This document shows, piece by piece, positions 35,214-44,474 of a stretch of 64,000 nucleotides of DNA. Origin of the DNA: Roseibium aggregatum IAM 12614 (GTDB lineage Bacteria; Pseudomonadota; Alphaproteobacteria; Rhizobiales; Stappiaceae); the NCBI RefSeq assembly GCF_000168975.1, contig NZ_AAUW01000007.1:62001-126000 (forward strand), given 5' to 3'. Position 1 is the stretch's first letter, and the number at the start of each line of letters is the position of its first letter. The notes under the pieces are model-generated. The model was not told the DNA's origin and did not search any database. It saw only the letters and a list, made by a program, of their open reading frames with translations. The position numbers were made by a program, and so were the translations under genes.

Positions 35214-35638
35214 CTTTGTGCCTTCCGGAACTTCCGGATCGTCGGCAGTCTCCGGCGCAGGTGCAGCCGGTGTTGGCGCGGACGCGACAGCCGGAGCGCT
35301 CGAGGAACTCGAAGCGCTGAAGCTTCAGCCTCGGCAGGAGCCGGCTTTTCTTCGGCAGGCTTCTCCCCGCTGGCGTTGATGGCACTGGCGTCTTCGCCCT
35401 CAGCCAGGAGAACGGCAATCTTGGCGTTCACCTTGACGTTGTCGGTGCCTTCGGCAACCAGAATCTTTCCAAGCGTGCCTTCATCGACCGCCTCGACCTC
35501 CATGGTGGCCTTGTCGGTCTCGATTTCGGCGATCACATCGCCTGCGGAGATGGTGTCGCCCTCGGCCTTGAGCCACTTGGCGAGCTTGCCTTCTTCCATT
35601 GTCGGCGAAAGCGCCGGCATCAAAATGTCAATCGGCAT
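35210..35638 (-). CDS. pdhB: lipoyl domain, N-terminal part of split pdhB
   Basis: 142 residues: a complete lipoyl domain (1-80) with lipoylated K43 (ETDKATM), then the start of a linker ([16 protein letters not shown]), then about 37 residues that turn abruptly Arg/Leu-rich ([19 protein letters not shown]...), which is the linker read out of frame. The E1-beta frame lies one base back; adding one base near 35300-35322 would give a normal single PdhB of about 465 residues. The stop TGA overlaps the E1-beta ATG (ATGA), so both parts could be made as separate coupled proteins. Best seen as one gene with a frame change of uncertain reality. Confidence 0.75.
   Translation of the reverse strand: MPIDILMPALSPTMEEGKLAKWLKAEGDTISAGDVIAEIETDKATMEVEAVDEGTLGKILVAEGTDNVKVNAKIAVLLAEGEDASAINASGEKPAEEKPAPAEAEASALRVPRALRLSRPRQHRLHLRRRLPTIRKFRKAQR
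35296..35317. other. hairpin at the pdhB frame-change point
   Basis: GCGCTCGAG (35296-35304) and CTCGAAGCGC (35308-35317) pair with a single bulged base and a 3-nt loop. This is where the lipoyl reading stops making sense and the E1-beta linker frame begins. Such a hairpin could promote a sequencing compression, a replication slip, or ribosomal frameshifting; no classical slippery heptamer is seen beside it. Confidence 0.5.
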
Positions 35639-35652
35639 GTTGTCCCCCGGCC

Positions 35653-36702
35653 TTAGAGCAGAATGTCGGTGTAAAGTTCAGACGCATCCGGTTCCGGATC
35701 GGTCTGGGCAAATTCGGCGGCTTCCGCGACCCGGGCACGCACTTCCTTGTCGATCGCCTTCAGATCGTCTTCGGAAGCCCATCCCTTGTCCATGAGGCGT
35801 GCACGCACCTGCTCGATCGGGTCGTGTTCGGTCCGCATCTTCTGGACTTCGTCCTTGGAGCGGTATTTCGCCGGATCCGACATGGAGTGTCCACGGTAGC
35901 GGTAGGTGATCATTTCGAGAATGAACGGTCCCTTGCCTTCACGGCACCATTCCAGGGCCTCTTCAGAGGCTGCCTTGACGGCGCGAACATCCATCCCGTC
36001 GACCTGTTTGCCCGGAATGTTGAAAGAGGCACCGCGCTGGGAGAGGTCGGTTGTGGCGGATGCGCGGGCAACGCTGGTGCCCATGCCGTACTTGTTGTTC
36101 TCGACCACATAAACGACCGGCAGCTTCCACAGTTCGGCCATGTTGAAGCTCTCGTAGACCTGGCCCTGGTTGGACGCACCGTCGCCGAAGAAGGCCATCG
36201 CCACGTTTCCGTTCTCACGGTACTTGTTGGCAAAGCCGAGACCGGTGCCGAGGGACACCTGGGCGCCGACGATGCCATGGCCGCCATAGAAATGTTTCTC
36301 CTTGGAGAACATGTGCATGGAGCCGCCCTTGCCTTTCGACAAGCCACCGCGACGACCGGTCAATTCCGCCATCACGCCTTTTGGATCGAGGTCCATCGCC
36401 AGCATGTGGCCGTGGTCCCGATAGCCGGTGATCATCTGATCGCCGTCTTTCTTGGCCATCTGCATACCGACGACGACAGCTTCCTGTCCAATATACAGAT
36501 GACAAAATCCACCGATCAGGCCCATACCGTACAATTGTCCGGCTTTTTCCTCAAAACGGCGGATCAGAAGCATTTCGCGGTAAGCGTGAAGTTCTTCGTC
36601 CTTATCGAACTCGGCGATTGCAGGCTGCGCCTTCTTGGCGGAGCCGCGTGTCCGGCTGGTGCTCTTCGAGCTAGCGGAAGTGGTCTTTGATGCTGTGGCC
36701 AT
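35653..36702 (-). CDS. pdhA: PDH E1-alpha subunit
   Basis: 349-residue thiamine-diphosphate-binding alpha subunit of pyruvate dehydrogenase E1. The TPP motif runs from GDGASNQGQVYESFNMA to VVYVVENNKYGMG, and the phosphorylation-loop-like segment YRYRGHSMSDPAKYR is present. The N-terminus is low-complexity (Ser/Thr/Ala/Lys) to about residue 30. ATG 36702 is used; another in-frame ATG lies three codons upstream at 36711. First gene of the pdhABC-lpdA operon and 14 bp upstream of pdhB. Confidence 0.95.
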   Translation of the reverse strand: MATASKTTSASSKSTSRTRGSAKKAQPAIAEFDKDEELHAYREMLLIRRFEEKAGQLYGMGLIGGFCHLYIGQEAVVVGMQMAKKDGDQMITGYRDHGHMLAMDLDPKGVMAELTGRRGGLSKGKGGSMHMFSKEKHFYGGHGIVGAQVSLGTGLGFANKYRENGNVAMAFFGDGASNQGQVYESFNMAELWKLPVVYVVENNKYGMGTSVARASATTDLSQRGASFNIPGKQVDGMDVRAVKAASEEALEWCREGKGPFILEMITYRYRGHSMSDPAKYRSKDEVQKMRTEHDPIEQVRARLMDKGWASEDDLKAIDKEVRARVAEAAEFAQTDPEPDASELYTDILL

Positions 36703-36790
36703 AACCCTCATCTCGGCGTGACGTTTCCCCTAAGATAGGTAGGAGCAACTTATCCGGTTGGGTCTGTCAATCCAATCCATGCATCTCGCA

Positions 36791-36824
36791 CTGCAACAAT
36801 TGAACGAAGTTCATGTTATTGCAG
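36791..36824. promoter_or_regulatory. imperfect inverted repeat upstream of pdhA
   Basis: A 34-bp stretch has outer arms CTGCAA / TTGCAG and inner arms TGAAC / GTTCA around a GAA centre. It lies 89-122 bp upstream of the pdhA start, in the ftsB-pdhA gap, so it may be an operator for pdh control. The binding factor is unknown. Confidence 0.3.
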
Positions 36825-36877
36825 GAGAATATTTGATTTAACTGATTTATTGTTAATCTGGAAGAATGAACCAAAAA

Positions 36878-37219
36878 TCAGTTCATGCTGTAACGATGTC
36901 CCGGACGCAGTACAACCAGCTCGTCAGGATGGACCAGATTGAGATTGAGCCTTGCGCGCTCATCCAGCATGTCCGGATCGAGGCTCTCCGGCCGAAGCAG
37001 GCTGACCTTGGCAACCAGCTCCTGACGCTGCGCGGTCAGGACGGCCAATTCCGATTCAAGTTCCGACACCTGTCGCTCGATCATGGCACGACCAACCATG
37101 CCAAGTTCGCCGCTCATGGCATGGAAGCCAAAATAGCCGAGCGCCGCAATAGCGATTGCGGGCGTGATCAACCGGCGGAGAAAGGATTGTTTTCGCTGAC
37201 GGGTAGCTGCTCGGGGCAC
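36878..37219 (-). CDS. ftsB: cell division protein FtsB/DivIC family
   Basis: 113-residue bitopic membrane protein of the septum complex with FtsL and FtsQ. A basic N-terminus (RQRKQSFLRR) is followed by a membrane segment (about 17-33, TPAIAIAALGYFGFHAM), a coiled coil (about 45-80, VSELESELAVLTAQRQELVAKVSLL) and a short C-terminal part with MLDERARLNLNLVHPDE, typical of the family. The start is taken as GTG 37219 with AAGG upstream, because relatives begin near this point; the frame is open to 37264. The position before pdhA is standard. Confidence 0.88.
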   Translation of the reverse strand: MPRAATRQRKQSFLRRLITPAIAIAALGYFGFHAMSGELGMVGRAMIERQVSELESELAVLTAQRQELVAKVSLLRPESLDPDMLDERARLNLNLVHPDELVVLRPGHRYSMN

Positions 37220-37343
37220 TCTTTGGACCTTAACGCTGATACACTGGCCTCTTGGTTCTCCCAATATGCGGTCTTAGGTTTAATAGAGTCTTGAGACAGC
37301 CAATCAAATGCACGGTAAATTTGTACCCGGCAGGAGCAGCCTT

Positions 37344-38000
37344 ATGGATCAATTCGCGTCCGCGCGCGCAGAAATGATCGAACAACAGCTACGGATTCGC
37401 GGTATTCGCGATGAGAGGGTCCTTGCTGCCATGGCCAATGTACCGCGTCACCTGTTCGTTCCCGAGGACCAGAAAAGCCAGGCTTATCGGGATGGCCCGC
37501 TCTCAATCGGCCAAGGCCAAACCATTTCCCAACCCTATGTGGTGGCCCTCACCTGTGAACTCCTGGAAATCGCCAAAAACGGCAAGGTTCTTGAAGTTGG
37601 AGCGGGGTCGGGCTACGCGGCAGCCGTGCTTGCTCAGTTGGCACAAAAGGTCATCGCGCTCGAGCGCCTTCCGGACCTTGCCCGGCTGGCCCGGAAAAAT
37701 CTGGCGAAGGCCGGTTGCAGCAATGTCGAGGTCCTGTGCACCGACGGAACTCTAGGCTGCCCCTCCGAAGCGCCTTTTGACGCTATCGCTGTTGCCGCAG
37801 GCGCGCCAACGGTTCCAGACTCTCTCAAAAAACAACTCAAGGTTGGTGGGCGACTTGTAATTCCGGTTGGCCGGTCAAGACGGCAACAGGATCTGATACG
37901 GGTGCAACGGCTCTCTGAAACAGAGTGGAAAACGGACAATCTCGGTGCAGTCGCCTACGTGCCGCTGGTTGGCGCCGAAGGCTGGTCGACTGGAGATTGA
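37344..38000 (+). CDS. pcm: protein-L-isoaspartate O-methyltransferase
   Basis: 218-residue repair enzyme methylating isoaspartyl residues in damaged proteins, using SAM. The family motif IGQGQTISQPYVVALTCELL is present, followed by SAM motif I VLEVGAGSGYAAAVLAQL and the post-motif APFDAIAVAAGAP. The start is ATG 37344, preceded by AGGAG at 37332-37336; the frame is open from 37308. The gene diverges from ftsB and converges with mfd. Confidence 0.93.
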   Translation: MDQFASARAEMIEQQLRIRGIRDERVLAAMANVPRHLFVPEDQKSQAYRDGPLSIGQGQTISQPYVVALTCELLEIAKNGKVLEVGAGSGYAAAVLAQLAQKVIALERLPDLARLARKNLAKAGCSNVEVLCTDGTLGCPSEAPFDAIAVAAGAPTVPDSLKKQLKVGGRLVIPVGRSRRQQDLIRVQRLSETEWKTDNLGAVAYVPLVGAEGWSTGD

Positions 38001-38146
38001 CGCGTGGCGGCGTTCTTCCTTCCAGCATTAGCTGCCTCTACCCGCACGTCTTCTCCACATGTCATTCCAGAGAAGTTTGGCTAAGCAGCTTGCTGATCGA
38101 GCCCCCTGAGACCAGCATGAGATTTGGAAGGGAACCAAGCACGGCC

Positions 38147-41100
38147 TCAAGCAGCAGCGAGCCGCGCCAACTTCGTCAGCACCGTTGCGGTGCCTTTCAG
38201 ACGCGCGTCGGTTTTCTCCCAGTCGCGTGTCAAAACCACCTTCTGATCCGGCCTGATCTTCGCAAGCACACCCTGTTCGGCAATATAGGAAACGAGCCCC
38301 GCCGGATTGGAGAATTCGCTGTTGCGGAACGTGATGACGATCCCCTTTGGACCGGCATCGACCTTTTCGACATTGGCCTTGCGGCAAAGCCCCTTGATGA
38401 AGACGATCTTGAGGAGATGCTGCACTTCTTCCGGTAGCGGCCCAAAGCGGTCGATCAGCTCTGCACCAAAGGAGTCGATTTCCTCCGACTCGGTGACATC
38501 GCCCAAACGGCGATAAAGCTGAAGGCGCAGTTGCAGGTCGGCGACGTAATCCTCCGGGATAAGAACCGGTGTGCCGATGTTGATTTGCGGCGACCATTGC
38601 TCGTCGCCGAAATCCGCTCCGCCATCCTTGAGCTGGGCAACCGCCTCTTCCAGCATCTGCTGGTAAAGTTCGAAGCCGACTTCCTTGATGTGGCCGGACT
38701 GCTCTTCCCCAAGCAGGTTCCCTGCCCCGCGAATGTCGAGATCGTGGCTTGCCAACTGGAAGCCCGCACCGAGCGTTTCCAGAGACTGCAGAACCTTCAG
38801 CCGTCTCTCGGCGGTTGCCGTCAACGTCTTGTTGGCCGGAACCGTGAAGAGCGCATAGGCACGGGTCTTGGACCGGCCGACACGGCCCCGCAACTGATAG
38901 AGCTGCGCAAGTCCGAACATATCGGCCCGGTGCACGATCAATGTGTTGGCCGTCGGGATATCCAACCCGGATTCCACGATCGTCGTGGACAGCAGAACGT
39001 TATACTTGCCCTCATAAAAGGCATTCATGACGTCTTCCAGCTCGCCCGGAGGCATCTGGCCATGGGCGACCGCTACCTTCAGTTCGGGCACCTGATTTTC
39101 CAGGAACTCAAGACGCTCGGCGATATCCGCCAGGCGCGGACACACATAGAAGCTTTGCCCACCACGATAATGCTCACGCAGAAGTGCTTCGCGAACCACC
39201 AGCGGGTCGAAGGGTGAGACGAACGTCCGCACCGCCAGACGGTCGACCGGCGGCGTTGCGATCAGCGACAGTTCGCGCACACCTGTCAGTGCAAGCTGCA
39301 GTGTCCGCGGAATCGGCGTTGCCGAAAGCGTCAGCACGTGAACGTCCGACTTCAGCTCCTTCAGCCGTTCCTTGTGCTTCACGCCGAAATGCTGTTCCTC
39401 GTCGATGATCAGAAGGCCCAGGTCACGAAACTCGATGGACTTGCCCAGCAAGGCATGGGTGCCGACGACAATATCGACGGACCCATCGGCGATGCCCTTC
39501 TTGGTGAGGTTCAGTTGCTTGGTCGGCACCAGGCGTGAAGCATGGGCGACATTGATCGGCAGGCCGTGAAAGCGCTCTGAGAAGGTCTTGAAGTGTTGAC
39601 GCGCCAGAAGGGTCGTGGGAACCACCACCGCCACCTGCCGGCCGGACATGGCGGCAATGAATGCGGCACGCAGCGCAACTTCCGTCTTGCCGAAGCCGAC
39701 GTCACCACACACAAGCCGGTCCATCGGCCGGCCAGACGACAGGTCCTCGAAAACGGCATCAATGGCCGTGAGCTGATCGTCTGTTTCCTCGTACGGGAAC
39801 CTTGTTGCGAACTCGTCGTAGACGCCTTCCGGCGTTTCCACCACCGGCGCGGTCTTGAGCGCACGCTGCGCCGCCGTCTTGATCAGCCCGTCGGCAATTT
39901 CCAGAATGCGCTTCTTGAGCTTGGCCTTTCGTGCCTGCCAGGCACCGCCACCAAGCTTGTCGAGCTGCGCTTCCTGATCTTCCGAACCATAGCGGGACAG
40001 AAGCTCGATGTTTTCGACCGGAAGATAGAGTTTGTCGCCGCCGGCGTATTGCAGTTCAAGGCAGTCGTGCGGCGCACCGACCGCTTCGATGGTCTTGAGG
40101 CCGATGAATCGGCCAATACCGTGGTCGACGTGAACGACAAGATCGCCTTCCGAAAGGCCTGTCGCCTCGGTGATGACATTGGCGCCCTTGGCCTTGCGGC
40201 GTGACTTGCGCACCAGCCTGTCGCCAAGGATATCCTGCTCGCCAATGAAGACCACGTCTTTGAGCTCGAAACCGTGCTCGATGCCAAGAACGCAAAGCGC
40301 TGTCGTTTTTGCTGGAAGGTCCTCAATGTCCTTCAGCGTGTCCGCGTTCTTGACCCCTCCAAGACCATGATCTTCGAGGATCTGACCAAGACGGTCCCGC
40401 GAGCCTTCCGACCAGCAGGCAATCACCGTGCGTTTGCCCTGCTTTTGCAGGTCGCGCACATGGGTTGTCAGCGCGTCGAAAATATTGATGTCGCCCGCAG
40501 CCCGCTCGGCTGCGAAACTGCGTCCCTGGCGCCCGCCCAGTTCGACAATCTTCTTGCCGGTGCCTGGCGGCGGCGTAAAGGGATCAAGCGCGGCGCTTGC
40601 CCTGTCGGCAACAGCTGCCCGCCATTCCTCTTCGGTGAAATAGAGACTGGCGGGCTCCACCGGCATGTAAGGCACCGTTCCGGCGCTTGTCCCCATTTCA
40701 CGCGCTTCCTGGCGCGCGCGATAATATTCGTTGACCTGATCGACCCGCTCCCGCACCGCATCGCTCATGCTGGTGTCGAGCACGACAGGTGTGTCACCGA
40801 TGTAATCGAACAGGGTTTCCAGCCGGTCATGGAACAGCGGCAGCCAGTGCTCCATGCCTGCGTACCGGCGGCCGTCGCTGATCGATTGATAGAGCACGTC
40901 CTCGCGGCTGGCCGCACCGAAATTCGCCAGGTAGGAACGACGGAAGCGCGAGATCGCTTCCTCTGACAGGACGACCTCGCTCATCGGAACCAGATCGAGC
41001 CGCTTGAGCTGCTTGGAGGTCCGTTGCGTTTCTGAATTGAAGGACCGGATCGACTCCAGCGTATCGCCGAAGAAATCGAGCCTCACCGGCTCTTCCGCAC

Positions 41101-41632
41101 CGGGCGCAAACAAATCGACAATGCCGCCACGCACCGCATATTCGCCGGTTTCACGCACCGTTGGAGTGCGCGAAAAGCCGTTCATTTCCAGCCAGGCCGA
41201 AATCGCCGCCATGTCCACCCGGTTTCCCGGTGCCATGGAAAAGGTCTGGTCGGCCATGAAGGAGCGCTCGGGAACGCGCTGTAAAGCCGCGTTGAGCGTT
41301 GTCATCAGGACGGTTTTCTTGCCGTCCTTGATGCCACGTGCAAGTTGGCCGAGCGCCAGCAGACGGCGCGCGCTGATGGCCGGATTAGGTGAGACGCGGT
41401 CGTATGGCAGGCAGTCCCAGGCGGGAAGCTGCAGGATTTCGACTGACGGGTCGAAAAACTGAAGCGCTTCACTGACCATGGCCATGCGCGTGGCATCGCG
41501 CGCGACGAACACCAGGGCAAGGCCCTGCGCGCCGGTTTCGGCAAGCAGCCTTGCAAGTGCGTAGCTTTCAGCGCCATCCGGAACGCCGGCAAGCGTCACG
41601 TTGGCCTGATCCTTCAGCAGGCTGTCAAACAC
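38147..41632 (-). CDS. mfd: transcription-repair coupling factor Mfd
   Basis: 1161-residue ATP-dependent translocase that removes RNA polymerase stalled at DNA damage and recruits UvrA. In order: UvrB-like N-terminal region (1-350), the RNA-polymerase-interacting CarD-like domain (about 480-560, GDLVVHVDHGIGRF), helicase domains with Walker A GDVGFGKTEVA and DEEQHFG, the TRG relay (VESGLDIPTANTLIVHRADMFG, QLRGRVGRSK) and the C-terminal UvrA-binding inhibitory domain. Full length for the family. It lies downstream of sdhE by 17 bp. Confidence 0.97.
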   Translation of the reverse strand: MFDSLLKDQANVTLAGVPDGAESYALARLLAETGAQGLALVFVARDATRMAMVSEALQFFDPSVEILQLPAWDCLPYDRVSPNPAISARRLLALGQLARGIKDGKKTVLMTTLNAALQRVPERSFMADQTFSMAPGNRVDMAAISAWLEMNGFSRTPTVRETGEYAVRGGIVDLFAPGAEEPVRLDFFGDTLESIRSFNSETQRTSKQLKRLDLVPMSEVVLSEEAISRFRRSYLANFGAASREDVLYQSISDGRRYAGMEHWLPLFHDRLETLFDYIGDTPVVLDTSMSDAVRERVDQVNEYYRARQEAREMGTSAGTVPYMPVEPASLYFTEEEWRAAVADRASAALDPFTPPPGTGKKIVELGGRQGRSFAAERAAGDINIFDALTTHVRDLQKQGKRTVIACWSEGSRDRLGQILEDHGLGGVKNADTLKDIEDLPAKTTALCVLGIEHGFELKDVVFIGEQDILGDRLVRKSRRKAKGANVITEATGLSEGDLVVHVDHGIGRFIGLKTIEAVGAPHDCLELQYAGGDKLYLPVENIELLSRYGSEDQEAQLDKLGGGAWQARKAKLKKRILEIADGLIKTAAQRALKTAPVVETPEGVYDEFATRFPYEETDDQLTAIDAVFEDLSSGRPMDRLVCGDVGFGKTEVALRAAFIAAMSGRQVAVVVPTTLLARQHFKTFSERFHGLPINVAHASRLVPTKQLNLTKKGIADGSVDIVVGTHALLGKSIEFRDLGLLIIDEEQHFGVKHKERLKELKSDVHVLTLSATPIPRTLQLALTGVRELSLIATPPVDRLAVRTFVSPFDPLVVREALLREHYRGGQSFYVCPRLADIAERLEFLENQVPELKVAVAHGQMPPGELEDVMNAFYEGKYNVLLSTTIVESGLDIPTANTLIVHRADMFGLAQLYQLRGRVGRSKTRAYALFTVPANKTLTATAERRLKVLQSLETLGAGFQLASHDLDIRGAGNLLGEEQSGHIKEVGFELYQQMLEEAVAQLKDGGADFGDEQWSPQINIGTPVLIPEDYVADLQLRLQLYRRLGDVTESEEIDSFGAELIDRFGPLPEEVQHLLKIVFIKGLCRKANVEKVDAGPKGIVITFRNSEFSNPAGLVSYIAEQGVLAKIRPDQKVVLTRDWEKTDARLKGTATVLTKLARLAAA

Positions 41633-41649
41633 GGCTGGTGTCCTTGTTG

Positions 41650-41967
41650 TTATTTAACGAACCCGGCCGGACCGGCCGCTTCGTGGTAGGCGATGATGCG
41701 TCGGTAAAGCGGCCCATCCCACTCCTGCGGCAAGGGTTTGCGCCCGGTCATCCAGGCGTAAAGATCCTGGTCATGCGCAGTCAGCAGATGTTCGAGTTCT
41801 CGCAGCTCTTCTTCCGACAGGCTGTCGATCTTGGCATCGGCAAAGCCGCCCAACAGCAGGTCCATCTCTTTCATGCCCCGATGCCAGCACCGAAACAGTA
41901 TTTTCTTGCGCCGGGAATCCCGTTCGCCGCCATTGGTATCGACTTGCGTGCCGGACATTTCGGACAT
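41650..41967 (-). CDS. sdhE: FAD assembly factor SdhE
   Basis: 105-residue member of the YgfY/Sdh5 family that promotes covalent attachment of FAD to succinate dehydrogenase. The family signature RRKKILFRCWHRGMKEMDLLLGGF is at about residues 19-42, and the acidic SEEELRELEHLL and YAWMTGRKPLP follow. It is transcribed just before mfd and diverges from recG, a common arrangement in Hyphomicrobiales. Confidence 0.92.
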   Translation of the reverse strand: MSEMSGTQVDTNGGERDSRRKKILFRCWHRGMKEMDLLLGGFADAKIDSLSEEELRELEHLLTAHDQDLYAWMTGRKPLPQEWDGPLYRRIIAYHEAAGPAGFVK

Positions 41968-42196
41968 GTGAAACAGACCTATATGAAGTGAACCGGCTTG
42001 CGGCGAAGGCAGATCTGCTTTCAGCGGGCAAGCCGGACGTGTGAATTCGTGCCGGTTATATAACGCCAGAGTTCGAGCTTGTCAGCGCCCAGTTCACAGA
42101 ATGTTCTATTTGTTGCGCAGCGCTCCGCCTTCGTGGCAAAACAGGGGTCCCTGACGCCTGACGTCCTGCCACCTTTCAAAGGTTTACACGCCAAAC

Positions 42197-44299
42197 ATGC
42201 GCCCGCCGGTCCTCGATCCCCTGTTTGCCCCGGTTTCGACCCTGCCCGGAATCGGGCCGAAGATCGAGAAACTCGTTTCGGGCCTTGTCGGCAGCCAGCC
42301 GGACCGCGACGCGACGGTTGCAGACCTGCTCTTTCATATTCCCCACAGCCTGATCGATCGGCGCCACCGCCCGGGCATCGCCTATTCGGAAAATGGCGAC
42401 ATCGTTACACTGGACGTCACCATTGGTCGGCACATGGCACCGCCCCGGCATTCAAAGGCGCCTTACCGGATCAACGCATTCGATGAGACCGGGCAGATCA
42501 CCTTCGTATTCTTTCACCCGCGCCGCGATTGGCTGGAAAAAACCTTTCCCGAAGGCGAGCGCAGAATCGTTTCCGGCAAGGTTGAATGGTTCAACGAACG
42601 ACCACAGATGGTGCATCCGGACTATTCGCTGAAACCTGAAGAAGCGGAAGAAATGCCGGCAATCGAGCCGGTCTATCCCCTCACTGCCGGATTGGCCTCC
42701 AAAACCCTGCAAAAGGCTGTTCGAGCCGCAGTCGACCGTATTCCGGTTCTTCCGGAATGGTTGAATGAGGCACATCTTCACCAGACAGGCTGGCCGGACT
42801 TTGGTGAAGCCCTGAAAACGCTGCACGCCCCCCATGAACGCAGCGACCTCGAGCCTGCCTCACCTTACATGCAGCGCCTCGCCTATGACGAATTGCTCGC
42901 CAGCCAACTGGCCCTTGCCATGGTGCGCGCGCATATGCGCACGCTTGGCGGCATTGCCCGCAAACCGAAAGGAGATTTGCAAAAAGCGGTTATCGCGGCC
43001 CTTCCCTTTCAATTGACCGGCAGTCAGGCAAAGGCAATTGAGGAAATAAACGAAGACCTCGCCAAACCTGTGCGCATGTTACGGCTCTTGCAAGGCGACG
43101 TCGGTGCCGGCAAGACCGTGGTTGCGCTCGCTGCCCTGGCACAGGTGATCGAAACCGGTGCCCAAGGAGCCCTGATGGCACCGACTGAAATCCTCGCCCG
43201 CCAGCACTATGCGTCGATGTTGCCGCTATGCCAAAAGGCCGGCATTCGCCTTGCCCTGATGACCGGAAAGGACAGCCAGAAGGAACGTCGCATCCGGCAG
43301 GAGCAGCTTGACGCCGGAGAGATTGACCTCGTGGTCGGCACCCACGCCCTTTTCCAGGGGAGTGTAACCTTCCGCAACCTCGCCATGGTCGTCGTCGATG
43401 AACAGCATCGCTTCGGTGTCCATCAGAGGCTCGCTCTTTCCGCCAAGGGAAATGGCGTCGATGTTCTGGTAATGACCGCGACCCCGATCCCGCGAACACT
43501 GGTGCTGACCGGCTTCGGCGACATGGATGTCTCGCGCCTGACGGACAAGCCGGCGGGCCGAAAGCCGATCACAACCGTCTCGGTCTCATTGGACCGCCTG
43601 GACGAAATCATCGGCCGGGTCGGCGCAGCGGTCGCCGACGGGCAGAAGGTCTACTGGGTGTGTCCGCTGGTGGAAGAGTCCGAAAAGATAGATCTCGCCG
43701 CTGTCGAAAAACGCCACCGCGTTCTGGAACATGCTCTCAGACAGCGGGTTTCGCTGGTCCACGGACGCATGAATGCCGACGAGAAGGACGCCGCGATGGC
43801 GGACTTCAAGTCGGGAGTAACCAAGGTGCTGGTGGCAACCACCGTCATCGAAGTCGGCGTCGATGTGCCTGATGCCACGATCATCGTTATCGAACACGCC
43901 GAACGCTTCGGCCTGGCCCAATTGCATCAGTTGCGCGGCCGGGTTGGCCGCGGCGACAAGCCTTCCTCCTGCGTCCTTCTTTACAAGGGACCGCTTGGTG
44001 AAACGGCCGGCGCACGGCTCAACATCATGCGTCAGACCAACGACGGCTTCCTGATCGCCGAAGAAGACCTGAAGCTCCGCGGCGGTGGTGAAATTCTCGG
44101 CACACGCCAGTCGGGAACACCAGGTTTTCGCATTGCGCGAGCCGATGAACACGCCGACCTTATGGAAGTTGCCCGCGACGATGCCCGGCTGATCCTTGAA
44201 CTTGATCCCGATCTGAAAACAAAACGCGGCGAAGCCCTGCGGTGCCTGCTGTATCTGTTCGGACGGGACGCTGCCATCAGGCTGCTTCGGGCAGGATGA
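42197..44299 (+). CDS. recG: ATP-dependent DNA helicase RecG
   Basis: 700-residue branched-DNA helicase acting on stalled forks and Holliday junctions. The N-terminal wedge/OB domain begins after STLPGIGPKIEKL, and the helicase core has Walker A GDVGAGKTVVALAAL, DEQHRFG, TATPIPRT, the regulated TTVIEVGVDVPDATIIVIEHAERFG and QLRGRVGRG. Length is normal for alphaproteobacteria. A 197-bp gap separates it from divergent sdhE; no strong ribosome site is visible before the ATG. Confidence 0.97.
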   Translation: MRPPVLDPLFAPVSTLPGIGPKIEKLVSGLVGSQPDRDATVADLLFHIPHSLIDRRHRPGIAYSENGDIVTLDVTIGRHMAPPRHSKAPYRINAFDETGQITFVFFHPRRDWLEKTFPEGERRIVSGKVEWFNERPQMVHPDYSLKPEEAEEMPAIEPVYPLTAGLASKTLQKAVRAAVDRIPVLPEWLNEAHLHQTGWPDFGEALKTLHAPHERSDLEPASPYMQRLAYDELLASQLALAMVRAHMRTLGGIARKPKGDLQKAVIAALPFQLTGSQAKAIEEINEDLAKPVRMLRLLQGDVGAGKTVVALAALAQVIETGAQGALMAPTEILARQHYASMLPLCQKAGIRLALMTGKDSQKERRIRQEQLDAGEIDLVVGTHALFQGSVTFRNLAMVVVDEQHRFGVHQRLALSAKGNGVDVLVMTATPIPRTLVLTGFGDMDVSRLTDKPAGRKPITTVSVSLDRLDEIIGRVGAAVADGQKVYWVCPLVEESEKIDLAAVEKRHRVLEHALRQRVSLVHGRMNADEKDAAMADFKSGVTKVLVATTVIEVGVDVPDATIIVIEHAERFGLAQLHQLRGRVGRGDKPSSCVLLYKGPLGETAGARLNIMRQTNDGFLIAEEDLKLRGGGEILGTRQSGTPGFRIARADEHADLMEVARDDARLILELDPDLKTKRGEALRCLLYLFGRDAAIRLLRAG

Positions 44300-44474
44300 C
44301 TGGTTTCAGAATGCTGTAAACCCCGAAACGAGTCCTGGAGAAAACCACCCAGCTTGCATCGGTCAAAACATCGCTCGCGCTGAGTAACGTAGCGCGTCGA
44401 ACCATTCCCATTCCATTCGGAAAAGGAACCTGTCAACAAGGGGTAAAACTGGCTGATCACGCAGGAAAAAACAC

